From NCBI RefSeq assembly GCF_028994775.1, contig NZ_JAJQMN010000007.1:62001-126000 (forward strand): a stretch of 64,000 nucleotides of DNA, in the 5' to 3' direction. Positions 1 through 9,483 of the stretch are shown one piece after another. Position numbers and translations under genes: made by a program. Origin of the DNA: Promicromonospora iranensis (lineage in GTDB: Bacteria; Actinomycetota; Actinomycetes; Actinomycetales; Cellulomonadaceae). The first letter of the stretch is position 1; each line of letters begins with the position of its first letter. The notes under the pieces were generated by a model. It worked only from the letters and a program-made list of their open reading frames with translations. It was not told the DNA's origin and did no database searches.

Positions 1-310
1 CGTCACCGCTCTGCATCGCATCCACGAAGGCTGTGAACACCGCCCGGAGATCCTTCAACGCCAGCTCCAGGCCGTCGCTGATTCCACGTGTGTTCATCGC
101 ATCAGTCAGGATGTGACGGACCTGGACCGCCGACGCTATGCAGCGGTCGGGTGACTCGGCGCCGTACTGCGCGAAGAGTATGCGTCGATCCTCGAGCGCG
201 TTCAGCACTCGGCGCACTACTTCGTGGTCGCCATCATGCTGCTCCCATTGCACCCCGACTACGGGCGTCGAGAATCCAGTCAAGCGCCAGGGCAGCCGCC
301 ATCGTGCCAT
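1..310 (-). CDS. DUF6650-like protein, 3' part outside window
   Basis: An open frame reads leftward from an ATG at 308-310 off the window edge, giving about 103 residues. It begins MARWRLPWRLTGFSTPVVGV and contains VVRRVLNALEDRRILF. This resembles, from memory, the small DUF6650 family (RLTG-F/I-S-T-P, G-V-x-W, then an LEDRR-[VI]-L helix). An in-frame TAA lies 12 nt upstream, so ATG 310 is the earliest start. It sits 4 nt after the treZ stop on the same strand and could be the last gene of a treY-treZ transcript. No clear Shine-Dalgarno is visible. Function of the family is unknown to me; the name is a recollection, not a search result. Confidence 0.6.
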   Translation of the reverse strand, partial: MARWRLPWRLTGFSTPVVGVQWEQHDGDHEVVRRVLNALEDRRILFAQYGAESPDRCIASAVQVRHILTDAMNTRGISDGLELALKDLRAVFTAFVDAMQSGD

Positions 311-314
311 GCGG

Positions 315-2162
315 TCATGTTAACGATGATCTGTCTCTCGCCCGCAGCACCACCACGCCCGGACCTTCCACCGTCACGGTCGTCGCACCTGGCCCGCCCT
401 CCATCTCCGCCGGGCCGCCCCCGAGCACCACGCCGGAGTCGAGCACCAGCCGTGGTGCCTCATCCTCGTGCGAGACGGCCACGGATACCGGCCCCTCGTC
501 CAGCGCCAACACGACGTCGATGCGGCCACCGCCGTCGACGGCGCCGCGTGTCAGCACTACAGCCCCGTCCTCGACCCGCACCGTCGTGGACCGCCGGTCC
601 CCGGACGCGATCGCCGGCTCGGTGCGCCGGAGCCGGATCAGTGCCCGGTACAGGTCGAGCATCCGGCGTCCGCCGTCGGAGCGGGCCTCCGCCCAGTCCA
701 GCCGAGAGCTCTCGAAGGTCGAGCGTGCCTGGGGGTCAGGTACCTCGACGTCGGCCCCGTACAGCTCGGCCCAGCCATGGCCGCCGAACTCCGCCGCCCG
801 GCCGCGCGAGACCGCCTCGGCGAGCTCCGGCTCCTCGTGGTCCGAGAAGTACAGGAACGGCGTGGTCGCGCCCCACTCCTCGCCCATGAACAGCAGGGGA
901 GTGAATGGCCCGAGCAGCACGACCGCGGCGCTGACCGCGAGCCCGCCGGGCGACAGCACGCGGGACGGCCGGTCGCCGAGCGCCCGGTTGCCCACCTGGT
1001 CGTGGTTCTGGGAGCAGACGACGAAGCGGCGTCCGTCCAGGTCGGGCGGCACCGGGGCGCCCCAGCGCTTGTCGCGGAAGGTGGACCAGCCGCCGTCGTG
1101 CACGAAGACCTCGGTGAGGGCCTTGGCGAGCGTCTCGGGCGCGCCGAAGTCGACGTAGTAGCCGTGCCGTTCTCCGGTGAGGAGGGCGTGCAGGGCATGG
1201 TGGACGTCGTCGGCCCACTGGGCGGTCATGCCGTATCCGGCACGGCCTTGGAAGTCCTCATCGGTGGGCGTGACGGTGCGGGAGTCGTTGGCGTCGGACT
1301 CGGCCACCAGCGAGAGCGGCCGCCCGACCTCTGCGGCGAGCGCCGCGACGGCGTCGGACAGCTCGGCGAGCAGGTGCCGGGGTGAGTCGTCGGCGAGCGC
1401 GTGGACGGCGTCGAGGCGCAGGGCGTCGATGTGGAAGTCGCGGAACCAGCGCAGCGCCTTCTCGATGACGAAGGCGCGTACCTCGGCCGCGCCGTCGCCG
1501 TCGAGGTTGACGGCCGCGCCCCAGGGCGTGTGGTGCCGGTCGGTGAAGTAGGGGCCGAACTCGGCGAGGTAGTTTCCCGACGGGCCGAGGTGGTTGTCGA
1601 CGACGTCCAGGCAGAGCGCGAGCCCGTGCGTGTGCGCGGCGTCGACGAAGCGCTGCAGTGCGGCCGGGCCGCCGTACGGCTCGTGGACCGCCCAGAGGGC
1701 GACGCCGTCGTAACCCCAGCCGTGGTGCCCGCCGAACCCGGCCGGCGGCATGAGCTCGACGACGTCGACGCCGAGGTCGACGAGGTGGTCGAGGCGTCCG
1801 ACGGCGGCGTCGAGCGTGCCCTCGGGCGTGAACGTGCCGACGTGGAGCTCGTAGGTGACGGCGCCGAGCATGTCGCGGCCGGGCCAGGCGGCGTCGGTCC
1901 ACGGGTGCGCTCCGGCGTCGAACGTGCGCGACGGGCCGTGCACGCCGGCGGGCTGCCAGGGGCTGCGCGGGTCGGGGCGCGGCGGGCCGCCGTCGAGCGA
2001 GAACGCGTAGTCGGTGCTGGGCGGGAGGGGGCGTTCGGCGCGCCACCAGCCGCCGGCGTCGGCGGTCATGGGTGTGGTCAGGGGCTCTGTGGAGCCGGTC
2101 GCCGGGAGCACGAGGTCGACGCGGGACGCATGCGGCGCCCAGACGCGCAGGGGAGCGGTCAT
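315..2162 (-). CDS. treZ: malto-oligosyltrehalose trehalohydrolase
   Basis: TreZ hydrolyses the bond next to the terminal trehalose of maltooligosyl-trehalose, releasing trehalose in the cytoplasm. The 615-residue protein has the family's usual length. An N-terminal beta-sandwich (WAPHASRVDLVLP) is followed by a GH13 barrel with region I DVVDNHLG (about 186), region II ALRLDAVHAL (about 248, nucleophile Asp), region III VAESD (about 289, acid/base Glu) and region IV QNHDQVGNR (about 385). Its ATG overlaps the treY stop by 4 nt (ATGA), so the two are translationally coupled. No treX debranching gene is in view. Assignment is firm. Confidence 0.96.
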   Translation of the reverse strand: MTAPLRVWAPHASRVDLVLPATGSTEPLTTPMTADAGGWWRAERPLPPSTDYAFSLDGGPPRPDPRSPWQPAGVHGPSRTFDAGAHPWTDAAWPGRDMLGAVTYELHVGTFTPEGTLDAAVGRLDHLVDLGVDVVELMPPAGFGGHHGWGYDGVALWAVHEPYGGPAALQRFVDAAHTHGLALCLDVVDNHLGPSGNYLAEFGPYFTDRHHTPWGAAVNLDGDGAAEVRAFVIEKALRWFRDFHIDALRLDAVHALADDSPRHLLAELSDAVAALAAEVGRPLSLVAESDANDSRTVTPTDEDFQGRAGYGMTAQWADDVHHALHALLTGERHGYYVDFGAPETLAKALTEVFVHDGGWSTFRDKRWGAPVPPDLDGRRFVVCSQNHDQVGNRALGDRPSRVLSPGGLAVSAAVVLLGPFTPLLFMGEEWGATTPFLYFSDHEEPELAEAVSRGRAAEFGGHGWAELYGADVEVPDPQARSTFESSRLDWAEARSDGGRRMLDLYRALIRLRRTEPAIASGDRRSTTVRVEDGAVVLTRGAVDGGGRIDVVLALDEGPVSVAVSHEDEAPRLVLDSGVVLGGGPAEMEGGPGATTVTVEGPGVVVLRARDRSSLT

Positions 2163-4711
2163 GCGGTCGCCCCGTCCGTCGGTCCGGTGGGTGTTGCGGT
2201 TTCAGCGGGACTGGCAGGCTCCGCCACGAGCAGGGCGACGGGCCAGGCGCCCAGCACGTCGCTGAGGCGGGCGGCGCCGGCGTGGGCGGGCGAGCCCGTG
2301 AGTACCGACCGCCACGCCTCGTCCGGGAGCGGTTCGGGTAGGACGACGGATGCGTCCGCCAGACCCGGCGCGTCACCGAGCCGTGTCGCGACGACGGCGA
2401 CGCGCGGCCCTGCGGCGTCGCGCCGGACAAAGCCCACGGCGCGGCCCGTGGTCACGGGCAACGGCTCGTAGCCCGCGTCCTCGCCGACGAACGCACCGGG
2501 GTGCTCTCGCCGGACGCGCAGCGCCGCGGCGGTCACCGCCAGCTTCTCCTCGGCGAGACCGGACGGTGTCCGGCCGGCGTCGAGCGCGGCGAGTGTGGAG
2601 GCGAGCGCCTCCAGGTCGACGGGTCGCCGGTTGTCGGGGTCGACCAGCGAGGTCCCCGTGACCTCGGTGTCCTGGTAGACGTCGGCGACGCCGGGCACGG
2701 TGAGCTGGAGCAGCTTGGTCGCGAGCACCGAGCGCCGCACGGTGAGGGCTGCCTGCTCGACCCAGCCGCTGAACCCGGCGACGACCTCGGGGTGCTCGAG
2801 CAGGTCGGTCGCGTAGCGCACCAGGCCCTCCTCACGGGTCTTGTCGGGTGCGGTCCAGGTGGTCCACGCCTTCTGCTCGCGCGACGCCTTGACCAGGTAG
2901 GCGGCAAGCCGCTCGGGCTCGATCGGTCCGGCCTCGGTCCAGGTGCCGGCGAGCGTCTGCCACAGCAGGTTCTCGGTGCGGCCGTCGAGATCGGCGGGGC
3001 GCAGGCCGGCCGTGGCCTCGCGCAGGTGCCGCACGAGCGCTGACCACTCGTCGGGGTGCGCGGCGATGGCACCGATGCGCGAACGCACGTCCTCGCCGCG
3101 CTTGGTGTCGTGCGTCGAGCCCGCGGTCATGGTCGCGGGCCACGACTCGGCGGTGCGTCGCGCGTGCTCGTGGAGCTCGTCGGGCCCGACGCCGAAGCGG
3201 TCGGGCGACCCGCCCACCTCGCACAGGCTCACCAGGTGGGTCCAGCGGTAGTACGCGGTGTCCTCGACGCCCTTGGCCATGACGGCGCCGCACACCTGCT
3301 GGAACCGGACGACGAACTCGGCTCGCCGCTCCTCGCCCTGGCGGCCCGCGGAGCCGGCCTCCCGTCCGAGCACCAGGTCGACGACGAGGTCCAGGGTGTC
3401 GTGCCGGTCAGGGTCGAGGCGGGAGCGAGCGACGTCGGCCGCCTCGTGCACGACGCGTTCGGCCTCGGGCGGCGCAGCCTCCCCGGGCACGACGTAGGCG
3501 CGGTACCGGCCGAACGCGACGACGAGCTCGACGACGCAGTCCTGCAGGGAGCGGAAGGTGTGGTCGCGCAGCCGCACGTCGCCGCGGCAGATGTCGGCAA
3601 GCATCGTGGTCAGGAGGTGGATCTCCGCGTGCAGCGAGGTCTCGACGATCTGGCGTTTGGCCTGCTCGATCACCTCGTCGAGGGTGGTCTGCTCGCCCGT
3701 CACCTCGTGCAGGAGGCCGGCGAGCGGGGCCGCGCCGTCGTCGTCGACCTGCAGGGCGTGCAGCCGCCAGGCCGTGTCGTAGCCGGTGGTCCCCGCGACG
3801 GGCCAGTCGTCGGGCAGTGCCTCGTCCACCTCGAGGATCTTCTCGGCCGCCACCCACGCCCCGCCGGTCGCCTCATGGAGCCGGCGCAGGTAGCCGCGGG
3901 GGTCGGCCAGCCCGTCGGGGTGGTCGATGCGGAAGGCGTCGATCACTCCGGCATGGAAGAGGTCGAGCAGCAGCGCGTGCGTGGCGTCGAAGACCTCCGC
4001 GTCCTCCACGCGGATGCCCGCGAGCGTGCCGACGTCGAAGAAGCGGCGGTAGTTGAGCTCCTCGTCGGCCACACGCCAGTAGGCGAGCCGGTAGTGCTGG
4101 CGGCCGACCAGCTCGGCGAGCGGCAGGTCCTCCGTCTCGGGCCGGACGGGGAAGAGGTGGTCGTAGTAGCGCAGGACGGGCTGTTCGGTGCCGGCGTCCG
4201 CGCCGCCGTCGCCGGGTACGACGGCGTGGTCCAGGACGAGCTCGCCCGCGGCGAGCACCGTGCCGATCCGCGCGCCCAGCACCGGCATGAGCAGGCCCTC
4301 GCCCTCGGTGAGCTCGACGTCGAACCAGTTCGCGTACGGGGTCTCGGGCCCGTGCTTCAGCACGGACCACAGGGCGCGGTTGTGCCAGGCCGGGGTCGGG
4401 ACGGCCATGTGGTTCGGGACGACGTCGACGACGACGCCCATCCCGCGCGCGTGCGCCGCGGCGGCGAGCCGTTCGAGCCCCTCTCGGCCGCCGATCGTGT
4501 CGCTGATGCGGGTGTGGTCGACGACGTCGTACCCGTGCGTGGAACCGGGCGCGGCCTGCAGGACGGGCGAGAGGTAGAGGTCGGTGATCCCCAGGGTGTC
4601 GAGATAGGGGAGGACCTTCTCGGCGTCCGCGCACGTCAGGTCGGGGCCGAGCTGGAGGCGGTAGGTGCTGATCGGGGTGCGGCGGGCTGGTCCGGGAAGA
4701 TGGGAATGCAT
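2159..4711 (-). CDS. treY: maltooligosyl trehalose synthase
   Basis: TreY converts the reducing-end alpha-1,4 glucose of a maltodextrin into an alpha,alpha-1,1 trehalose end, which TreZ then cleaves off. The 850-residue protein starts TPISTYRLQLGPDLT, the typical TreY opening, and carries GH13 regions VVDVVPNHMA (about 93-102), DAFRIDHPDGL (about 258), AAEKILEVDE (about 288) and GSTHDTKRGEDVR (about 533). Start chosen at ATG 4711 because GGAGG lies just upstream. First gene of a treY-treZ pair (4-nt overlap). With glgC/glgM elsewhere in the window it suggests glycogen-derived trehalose. Confidence 0.96.
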   Translation of the reverse strand: MHSHLPGPARRTPISTYRLQLGPDLTCADAEKVLPYLDTLGITDLYLSPVLQAAPGSTHGYDVVDHTRISDTIGGREGLERLAAAAHARGMGVVVDVVPNHMAVPTPAWHNRALWSVLKHGPETPYANWFDVELTEGEGLLMPVLGARIGTVLAAGELVLDHAVVPGDGGADAGTEQPVLRYYDHLFPVRPETEDLPLAELVGRQHYRLAYWRVADEELNYRRFFDVGTLAGIRVEDAEVFDATHALLLDLFHAGVIDAFRIDHPDGLADPRGYLRRLHEATGGAWVAAEKILEVDEALPDDWPVAGTTGYDTAWRLHALQVDDDGAAPLAGLLHEVTGEQTTLDEVIEQAKRQIVETSLHAEIHLLTTMLADICRGDVRLRDHTFRSLQDCVVELVVAFGRYRAYVVPGEAAPPEAERVVHEAADVARSRLDPDRHDTLDLVVDLVLGREAGSAGRQGEERRAEFVVRFQQVCGAVMAKGVEDTAYYRWTHLVSLCEVGGSPDRFGVGPDELHEHARRTAESWPATMTAGSTHDTKRGEDVRSRIGAIAAHPDEWSALVRHLREATAGLRPADLDGRTENLLWQTLAGTWTEAGPIEPERLAAYLVKASREQKAWTTWTAPDKTREEGLVRYATDLLEHPEVVAGFSGWVEQAALTVRRSVLATKLLQLTVPGVADVYQDTEVTGTSLVDPDNRRPVDLEALASTLAALDAGRTPSGLAEEKLAVTAAALRVRREHPGAFVGEDAGYEPLPVTTGRAVGFVRRDAAGPRVAVVATRLGDAPGLADASVVLPEPLPDEAWRSVLTGSPAHAGAARLSDVLGAWPVALLVAEPASPAETATPTGPTDGATA

Positions 4712-4809
4712 GTGCCTCCGTCGCTCGGTGGTGGCTCGGGTGCGCCGTGGATCACGCTACCGGCGGAGCCACGATGGCGACGGGTGTTCACCGCTGTGGG
4801 TCTGGTGTC

Positions 4810-5514
4810 TCACCGGGCCTCGAGGACGAAGAAGAGGAAGCACACGAAGGCGGTCCGCTCTCCGCTCGCGATCCGTGGCGGGAGGAGCTCGGCCGGTGTG
4901 TCCGGGGACGGCGGAGGTTCGACGATCGACGCGATGTGGAAGTTTGCGGCGGCGAAGGCGTCGGTCATGGCGTGCAGGGGGCGGTGCCAGAACGTCAGCG
5001 TCCCGGGCCGGCCCGCGAACTCGTACTCCTCCGAGTACTGGCGGAAAGCGAAGTAGTCCTCCTCCGGGAAGAAGAAGGGGCGCACGAGCGGGTGGTTGAC
5101 CGAGAGGATGAGGCGGCCGCCGGGCTTGAGGACCCGGTGCAGCTCGGTGAGGGGCGCGTGCCAGTCCTCGAAGTAGTGCAGGACGAGGGAGGAGACGACG
5201 TCGTCGAAGGTGTCGTCCGCGTAGGGCAGCGGCTGCGTGAGGTCCGCGACGGTCAGCGGGACGTCGTCGCCGAGCCGGCGGCGAGCAAGCTCGATCATCG
5301 CGGGGCTGCCGTCGAACCCGGTCATGTCGGCGCCGCGGTCGCGCAGCTCGGCGGACAGTGGTCCGGAGCCGCAGCCCGCGTCGAGGACCTTGCGGCCGCG
5401 TACGTCGCCCGCGAGGCGGACCATGGCCGGTCGTTCGTACCAGGCGTTGAGCAGGCTCCCGGCGTTCTCGGCGTCATAGCTGGCTGCGAACTCGTCGTAG
5501 TGGTCGGCCTTCAT
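4810..5514 (-). CDS. class I SAM-dependent methyltransferase
   Basis: A 234-residue Rossmann-fold methyltransferase of the Methyltransf_11 type. SAM-binding motif I is VLDAGCGSGPLS (about 43-54), followed by an acidic strand-2 end (MTGFDGSPAMI), motif II/III region DDTFDDVVSSLVLHYFEDW and the post-motif VLKPGGRLILSVNHP. ATG 5514 has AAGGGG 6 nt upstream. The substrate cannot be read from the sequence. It lies between the TAP-type peptidase and treY on the same strand, 98 nt from treY, so cotranscription is possible but not shown. Nothing supports a role in trehalose metabolism. Confidence 0.85.
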   Translation of the reverse strand: MKADHYDEFAASYDAENAGSLLNAWYERPAMVRLAGDVRGRKVLDAGCGSGPLSAELRDRGADMTGFDGSPAMIELARRRLGDDVPLTVADLTQPLPYADDTFDDVVSSLVLHYFEDWHAPLTELHRVLKPGGRLILSVNHPLVRPFFFPEEDYFAFRQYSEEYEFAGRPGTLTFWHRPLHAMTDAFAAANFHIASIVEPPPSPDTPAELLPPRIASGERTAFVCFLFFVLEAR

Positions 5515-5717
5515 CGGATCCCCTTTGGCGGACGGTTCATGTCCCGGCTGACGCTATCTGGCGGGGTCGTCGTGACGGGTTCGCGGTCAGGACTCTTTCC
5601 CGAAGGTGCCGGGTTTCTCCCCAGTCGTCGACGGTGCCGACGCCGGCAGGGTTGCCGACGCCGGCAGGGGGACGCTCGACTGATCGTTCGACGTCGGCCC
5701 GTCGCTCCGCTGCTCGG

Positions 5718-7370
5718 TTATTTGCCTGCGGGCGCCGCCGGCGGCCTGGTCGTACCCGCCGGCACGGCGTCGCAGACGGTGCCATCGGCGGGCAGCACGC
5801 CGTCGATCAGCGCGGCGTCGACCGCCTCGTCGATGCACGGCCCGCTCATGCGGTAGGAGGTGTGGCCGACCCCGGTCCGGGTGAGCAGGACGGCGTCCTC
5901 CAGCCGTTCGGTCATGGCCTCGGCCCAGTGGTACGGGGACACGTTGTCCACGCGGCCGCCCACCACCAGGATCGGCGGGGCGCCGGCGCCGGTCAGCTCG
6001 TCGGTGAACCGGTCCTTGTTCTCCGCCGGCCAGCGCGCGCAGTTGAGCGCGCTGTACGCGGCCCGGCTGCCCAGGCGCTCGCCGCGTGCGGTGATCTCGC
6101 GTGCGGCCGCGTGGTGCTCGCCCAGGTTCCTCAGTGCGGGCCAGTCGACGCAGCGGACGGCGGTGTGCGGCTCCTGGAGGGTGGCGAACGGACCACCGAA
6201 CGGCGCGACCGTGACGTGCGTGAGCAGGAAGTGGAGGAAGGTCCCGTCGCCCTGCTGGGCGTCGAGCAGGCCCGTGGTGAGGGAGGGCCAGAGCGCGCGG
6301 GCACCGGCCGCGGCACGTACCGCCTCCAGTGCCATGGCTCCGTCGAGTACACCGCCGGGGGTGAGTCCTTCGGCCGGCGGGACCTGGAGCGGCTCGGCCT
6401 CCAGGTCGGCGATCAGGGTGTCGAACGCGGCCTCGGGGTCGCCGTCCCCGAAGGGACATGCCTCCACGCCCTCCGCGCGGCAGGTCTCGAACCAGAGATC
6501 GAGGGTCTCCTCGTTGGAGCGGGCGACCTCGTCGAGCAGCTGGAGCGGGTCGTTCTGCCACAGGTCGGTGTCGACCGGCGCGTCGATCACCATCTGGCGC
6601 ACCCGTTCCGGGAACAGCGTGGCGTACATGGGACCGACCACCGTGCCGTAGGAGGCACCGTAGAAGGTGATCTGCTCCTCGCCGATCGCGGCACGGACCT
6701 GGTCCAGGTCGCGGGCGACGTTGTCGGTGGACAGGCTCGCCAGGAACGCGCGGTCCTGGTGCGTCACACACCCCTGGGTGAACGTCCGGGCGTCCTGGAG
6801 CAGACGCCCGAGCGGCTTGCCGCCGGGAATGCTCGGGTCGCGGTTCTCGGCTGCCTGCTCGGCCCGCTGTTCGTCGGTGAGGCACCGGACGGCGTCCGAC
6901 TCACCGACACCGCGCGGGTCCATGCCGACGACGTCGAAGCGCGCCACGACGTCGGGCGAGAATGTGCTGGTCTCGCTGCCTGGGTCGATGTACTTGATCA
7001 GGTCGGACGCGGGCACGCCCGGACCACCGGCGTTGATGAACAGGCTCCCGATGCGCTGTTCGGGATCGGTCGCCCGATGACGCATCACCGCGAGCGAGAT
7101 CTGTTCACCCTCGGGATTCGTGTACTCCAGCGGGACCTCGACGGTGGCGCAGTCCAGGCCCGGCCCGCACTCGCTCCAGTCGATCGGGTCCGGGGCTGGT
7201 GCGTCGGCGGTCGGGGTTGGCGAGGTGGGCGTGACGTCGTTCGCCGAGGCTGTCAGCGCCGCACCGGCCCCGTCGGCGCACCCGGTGACGGCCAAGGAGA
7301 CGACGGCGAGCACTCCGGCGATCCGTAGAACGGCGTGCGGTGGGCGGGTTCGTCGAGTTGATGGAGGCAT
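5718..7370 (-). CDS. secreted lipoprotein alpha/beta hydrolase, TAP-like peptidase
   Basis: Resembles Streptomyces tripeptidyl aminopeptidases (Tap, SlpD/SlpE). Starting at ATG 7370 (MPPSTRRTRPP) there is a basic n-region, a hydrophobic stretch and a lipobox AVTGC near residue 31, so the protein is probably a lipoprotein on the outer face of the membrane. The nucleophile elbow is GASYG (Ser about 240). The C-terminal TAP-like domain supplies Asp in GRVDNVSPYHW (about 472) and His in GVGHTSY (about 501). Length about 550 is normal. A longer start at 7406 would put 12 residues in front of the signal and is unlikely. Three 22-bp repeats (7408-7473) lie immediately upstream, after the two-component genes. 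Confidence 0.87.
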   Translation of the reverse strand: MPPSTRRTRPPHAVLRIAGVLAVVSLAVTGCADGAGAALTASANDVTPTSPTPTADAPAPDPIDWSECGPGLDCATVEVPLEYTNPEGEQISLAVMRHRATDPEQRIGSLFINAGGPGVPASDLIKYIDPGSETSTFSPDVVARFDVVGMDPRGVGESDAVRCLTDEQRAEQAAENRDPSIPGGKPLGRLLQDARTFTQGCVTHQDRAFLASLSTDNVARDLDQVRAAIGEEQITFYGASYGTVVGPMYATLFPERVRQMVIDAPVDTDLWQNDPLQLLDEVARSNEETLDLWFETCRAEGVEACPFGDGDPEAAFDTLIADLEAEPLQVPPAEGLTPGGVLDGAMALEAVRAAAGARALWPSLTTGLLDAQQGDGTFLHFLLTHVTVAPFGGPFATLQEPHTAVRCVDWPALRNLGEHHAAAREITARGERLGSRAAYSALNCARWPAENKDRFTDELTGAGAPPILVVGGRVDNVSPYHWAEAMTERLEDAVLLTRTGVGHTSYRMSGPCIDEAVDAALIDGVLPADGTVCDAVPAGTTRPPAAPAGK

Positions 7371-7407
7371 GCGATCGACCCTAGGAAGGCCTTCAGACCC
7401 GCGCATC

Positions 7408-7473
7408 GGCCGAAGGGTCCGAACCGGCCGACCGAAGGGTCCGAGCCTGCTGACCGAAGGGTCCGAAACCGGA
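7408..7473. repeat. three direct 22-bp repeats upstream of the TAP-type gene
   Basis: Three consecutive 22-bp units, 7408-7429, 7430-7451 and 7452-7473, share the core CCGAAGGGTCCGA at the same offset. The period is two helical turns, so the cores lie on the same DNA face. They occupy the gap between the response-regulator stop (7494) and the peptidase start (7370). That suits a regulator-binding array, possibly for the adjacent response regulator. Seen directly; the role is inference. Confidence 0.75.
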
Positions 7474-7493
7474 GACCTGGGGACCCCTGGTCA

Positions 7494-8207
7494 TCACTCC
7501 GGTCGGTCGGAGGGGCCGAGCCCCGCCTCCTGTACCAGCAGGGCCACCTGGACCCGGTTGTTCAGACCGAGCTTGGTGAGAACGGCCGACACATGGGTCT
7601 TCACCGTGGTCAGGCCCAGGAAGTGGCGCGCAGCGATCTCCGCGTTGGACCGACCGGCCCCGATCTCGACGGCGACCTCGCGCTCCCGCTCCCCGAGCAC
7701 GCCGAGGCGCTCGCGAGCCGTGGCGCGGCGAGCGTCCTCGTCCGACTCCGCGACCTTGGCGATGAGCCGCCGGGTCACCTCGGGCGAGAGCACCGGACGC
7801 CCTTGTGCCGCGTGCCGGATCGCGACGACGAGCTCGTCAGGCGGGGTGTCCTTGAGGAGGAACCCAGCAGCCCCGGCCCGCAGCGCGCGCAGCACGTGGG
7901 CGTCGGCGTCGAAGGTGGTCAGCACCAAGACCTGCGGGGCTCTCGGGTCGCTGCGCAGGGTCTCGGTCGCCGTGAGCCCGTCCGTGCCCGGCATCCGGAT
8001 GTCCATCAGCACGACGTCGGGGTGGTGGTGGCGGGCCAGCTCCACGGCCTCCGCGCCGTCGGCGGCCTCGGCCACCACGCGCAGGTCGGGGGCACCGCTC
8101 AGCATCATCCGGAGCCCGAAGCGGACCACCGGGTCGTCGTCGGCGATGAGCACGTCGATGGCCGGTTCCTCGATGGCTGGTTCGTCGCCCGGGGCGGGAG
8201 GAGTCAC
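7494..8207 (-). CDS. NarL/LuxR-family response regulator
   Basis: A 237-residue response regulator. The receiver domain carries the acidic pocket IADDDPVVRFG, phospho-acceptor Asp in VVLMDIRMPG, Thr in VLVLTTFD and Lys in FLLKDTPPDEL. A GerE-type helix-turn-helix follows (ERLGVLGEREREVAVEIGAGRSNAEI, TTVKTHVSAVLTKLGL, quoted here in parts). The GTG start at 8207 overlaps the stop of the upstream kinase (GTGA), so kinase and regulator are coupled and surely partners. The target may be the neighbouring peptidase gene, whose upstream gap holds three direct repeats; that is inference. Confidence 0.93.
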   Translation of the reverse strand: MTPPAPGDEPAIEEPAIDVLIADDDPVVRFGLRMMLSGAPDLRVVAEAADGAEAVELARHHHPDVVLMDIRMPGTDGLTATETLRSDPRAPQVLVLTTFDADAHVLRALRAGAAGFLLKDTPPDELVVAIRHAAQGRPVLSPEVTRRLIAKVAESDEDARRATARERLGVLGEREREVAVEIGAGRSNAEIAARHFLGLTTVKTHVSAVLTKLGLNNRVQVALLVQEAGLGPSDRPE

Positions 8208-9406
8208 GTCGGCCAGGGTAGGCGGAGCCGGACCTGCCAGCCGCCCGAGTCCGTCGGTCCGTGGTCGAGACGCCCGGCCACGAGCCGGGCGCGTTCCTGC
8301 AGTCCGCGGAGGCCGGTCCCGGAGCCGGTTGGTTGCGTTGCTGTCCGGGCTGCCGTCTGGACTGCTGCTCCGGCTGCCGGAGGCGCGTTGGCCACCTCGA
8401 CGGCGACATGGTCACCGGGCCGACCCGTGATCCGGACGGTGACCGGCGCGCCCGGGGCGTGCTTGCGTGCGTTGGTCAGGGACTCCTGGACCATGCGGGA
8501 GAGCGTGCGGCCCTGCAGGTCCGGGAGGACGCGTTCGCCGGTCGTCACCCCAGCGCCGTCGTGCAGCTCGACCGACGTCCCGGCCGCGCGCGCCTCGTCG
8601 ACCAGCTCCAGCACGTCCTCGGCGTCTGGCAGCGGCAGCTCGCCCACGGGAGCCCGGAGCACCCCGACCACCTCGCGCAGATCCTGGAGCGCGCGGTGCG
8701 CGTTCTCCCGGACGACCTCCGCGGCCCGGCCGACGTCGTCGGGCGGCGCAGTGCGTGCATAGGCCAGCGCGCCGGCATGAACACTGAGCAGCGAGAGGCG
8801 ATGACCCAGCACGTCGTGCATCTCCCGCGCGAGGGCCTGCCGCGCCTCGCGCTCGGAGCGCTCGGCCCGCAGCTGTGCCTCGACCTCCGCCGCTTCCGCG
8901 CGGTCGCGCAGCGACGCGACGAGCGCCCGACGGTGCCGCACCGACAGCCCCCACGCCACGGTGGCGGCGTGCCCCAGCCCGATGACGGTGAAGACGGTGA
9001 CCGGCGGGGCGGTCTGGTCCGGCCACAGGAGCTGGTAGATGCTGAGCGCCGCGAGGCTGACTGCGCACACTCCGACCGTGGCGCGGGTGGAGCGGTGAAT
9101 CGCGACGGTGAACAGGGCGACGATCGCCGCCCCGGTGACGGTCTCGGAGAAGGCGCTCGCGGCGGCCAGAGCGATACCGATCTGCACCGGGAACTTGCGG
9201 CGCCACCAGAGTGCGACGCAGCCGAGGAGGCCCGTGAGGCGGTCTGCGGTGAGGAGCCAGGCGGGTAGCTGCTCGGGTTCGTTGCTCTGGATCTGGAGCG
9301 AGATCAGAGCCAGGGCGACGGCTACGGCGATGAGGGAGGAGTCGACCAGGCGGGTTTGGAGGGTTTCCCGGGGTGGTCGCTCTGGGGTGGGCGTCGGGCT
9401 GGGCAT
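8204..9406 (-). CDS. NarL-type sensor histidine kinase
   Basis: About 400 residues from ATG 9406 (MPSPTPTPERPP). A membrane-embedded N-terminal half has about five hydrophobic segments (LIAVAVALALISLQI onward). A HisKA_3 dimerisation helix follows with the phospho-acceptor His in REMHDVLGHRLS, then an HATPase_c domain (ESLTNARKHAP, N-box; GTGLRGLQERARLV, G-box). Typical of actinobacterial five-helix NarL-family sensors with no large extracellular domain. A longer frame to 9493 adds only an Arg-rich stretch and was not used. Coupled to the response regulator by a GTGA overlap. Signal sensed unknown. Confidence 0.9.
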   Translation of the reverse strand: MPSPTPTPERPPRETLQTRLVDSSLIAVAVALALISLQIQSNEPEQLPAWLLTADRLTGLLGCVALWWRRKFPVQIGIALAAASAFSETVTGAAIVALFTVAIHRSTRATVGVCAVSLAALSIYQLLWPDQTAPPVTVFTVIGLGHAATVAWGLSVRHRRALVASLRDRAEAAEVEAQLRAERSEREARQALAREMHDVLGHRLSLLSVHAGALAYARTAPPDDVGRAAEVVRENAHRALQDLREVVGVLRAPVGELPLPDAEDVLELVDEARAAGTSVELHDGAGVTTGERVLPDLQGRTLSRMVQESLTNARKHAPGAPVTVRITGRPGDHVAVEVANAPPAAGAAVQTAARTATQPTGSGTGLRGLQERARLVAGRLDHGPTDSGGWQVRLRLPWPT

Positions 9407-9483
9407 CGGGTTGAGCCTAGGGCGGGGTGGGGTGGTACACCGACGGCTCCGCCTGGCCCGGCGTGGCAGCCAGGCGGCCCGGC

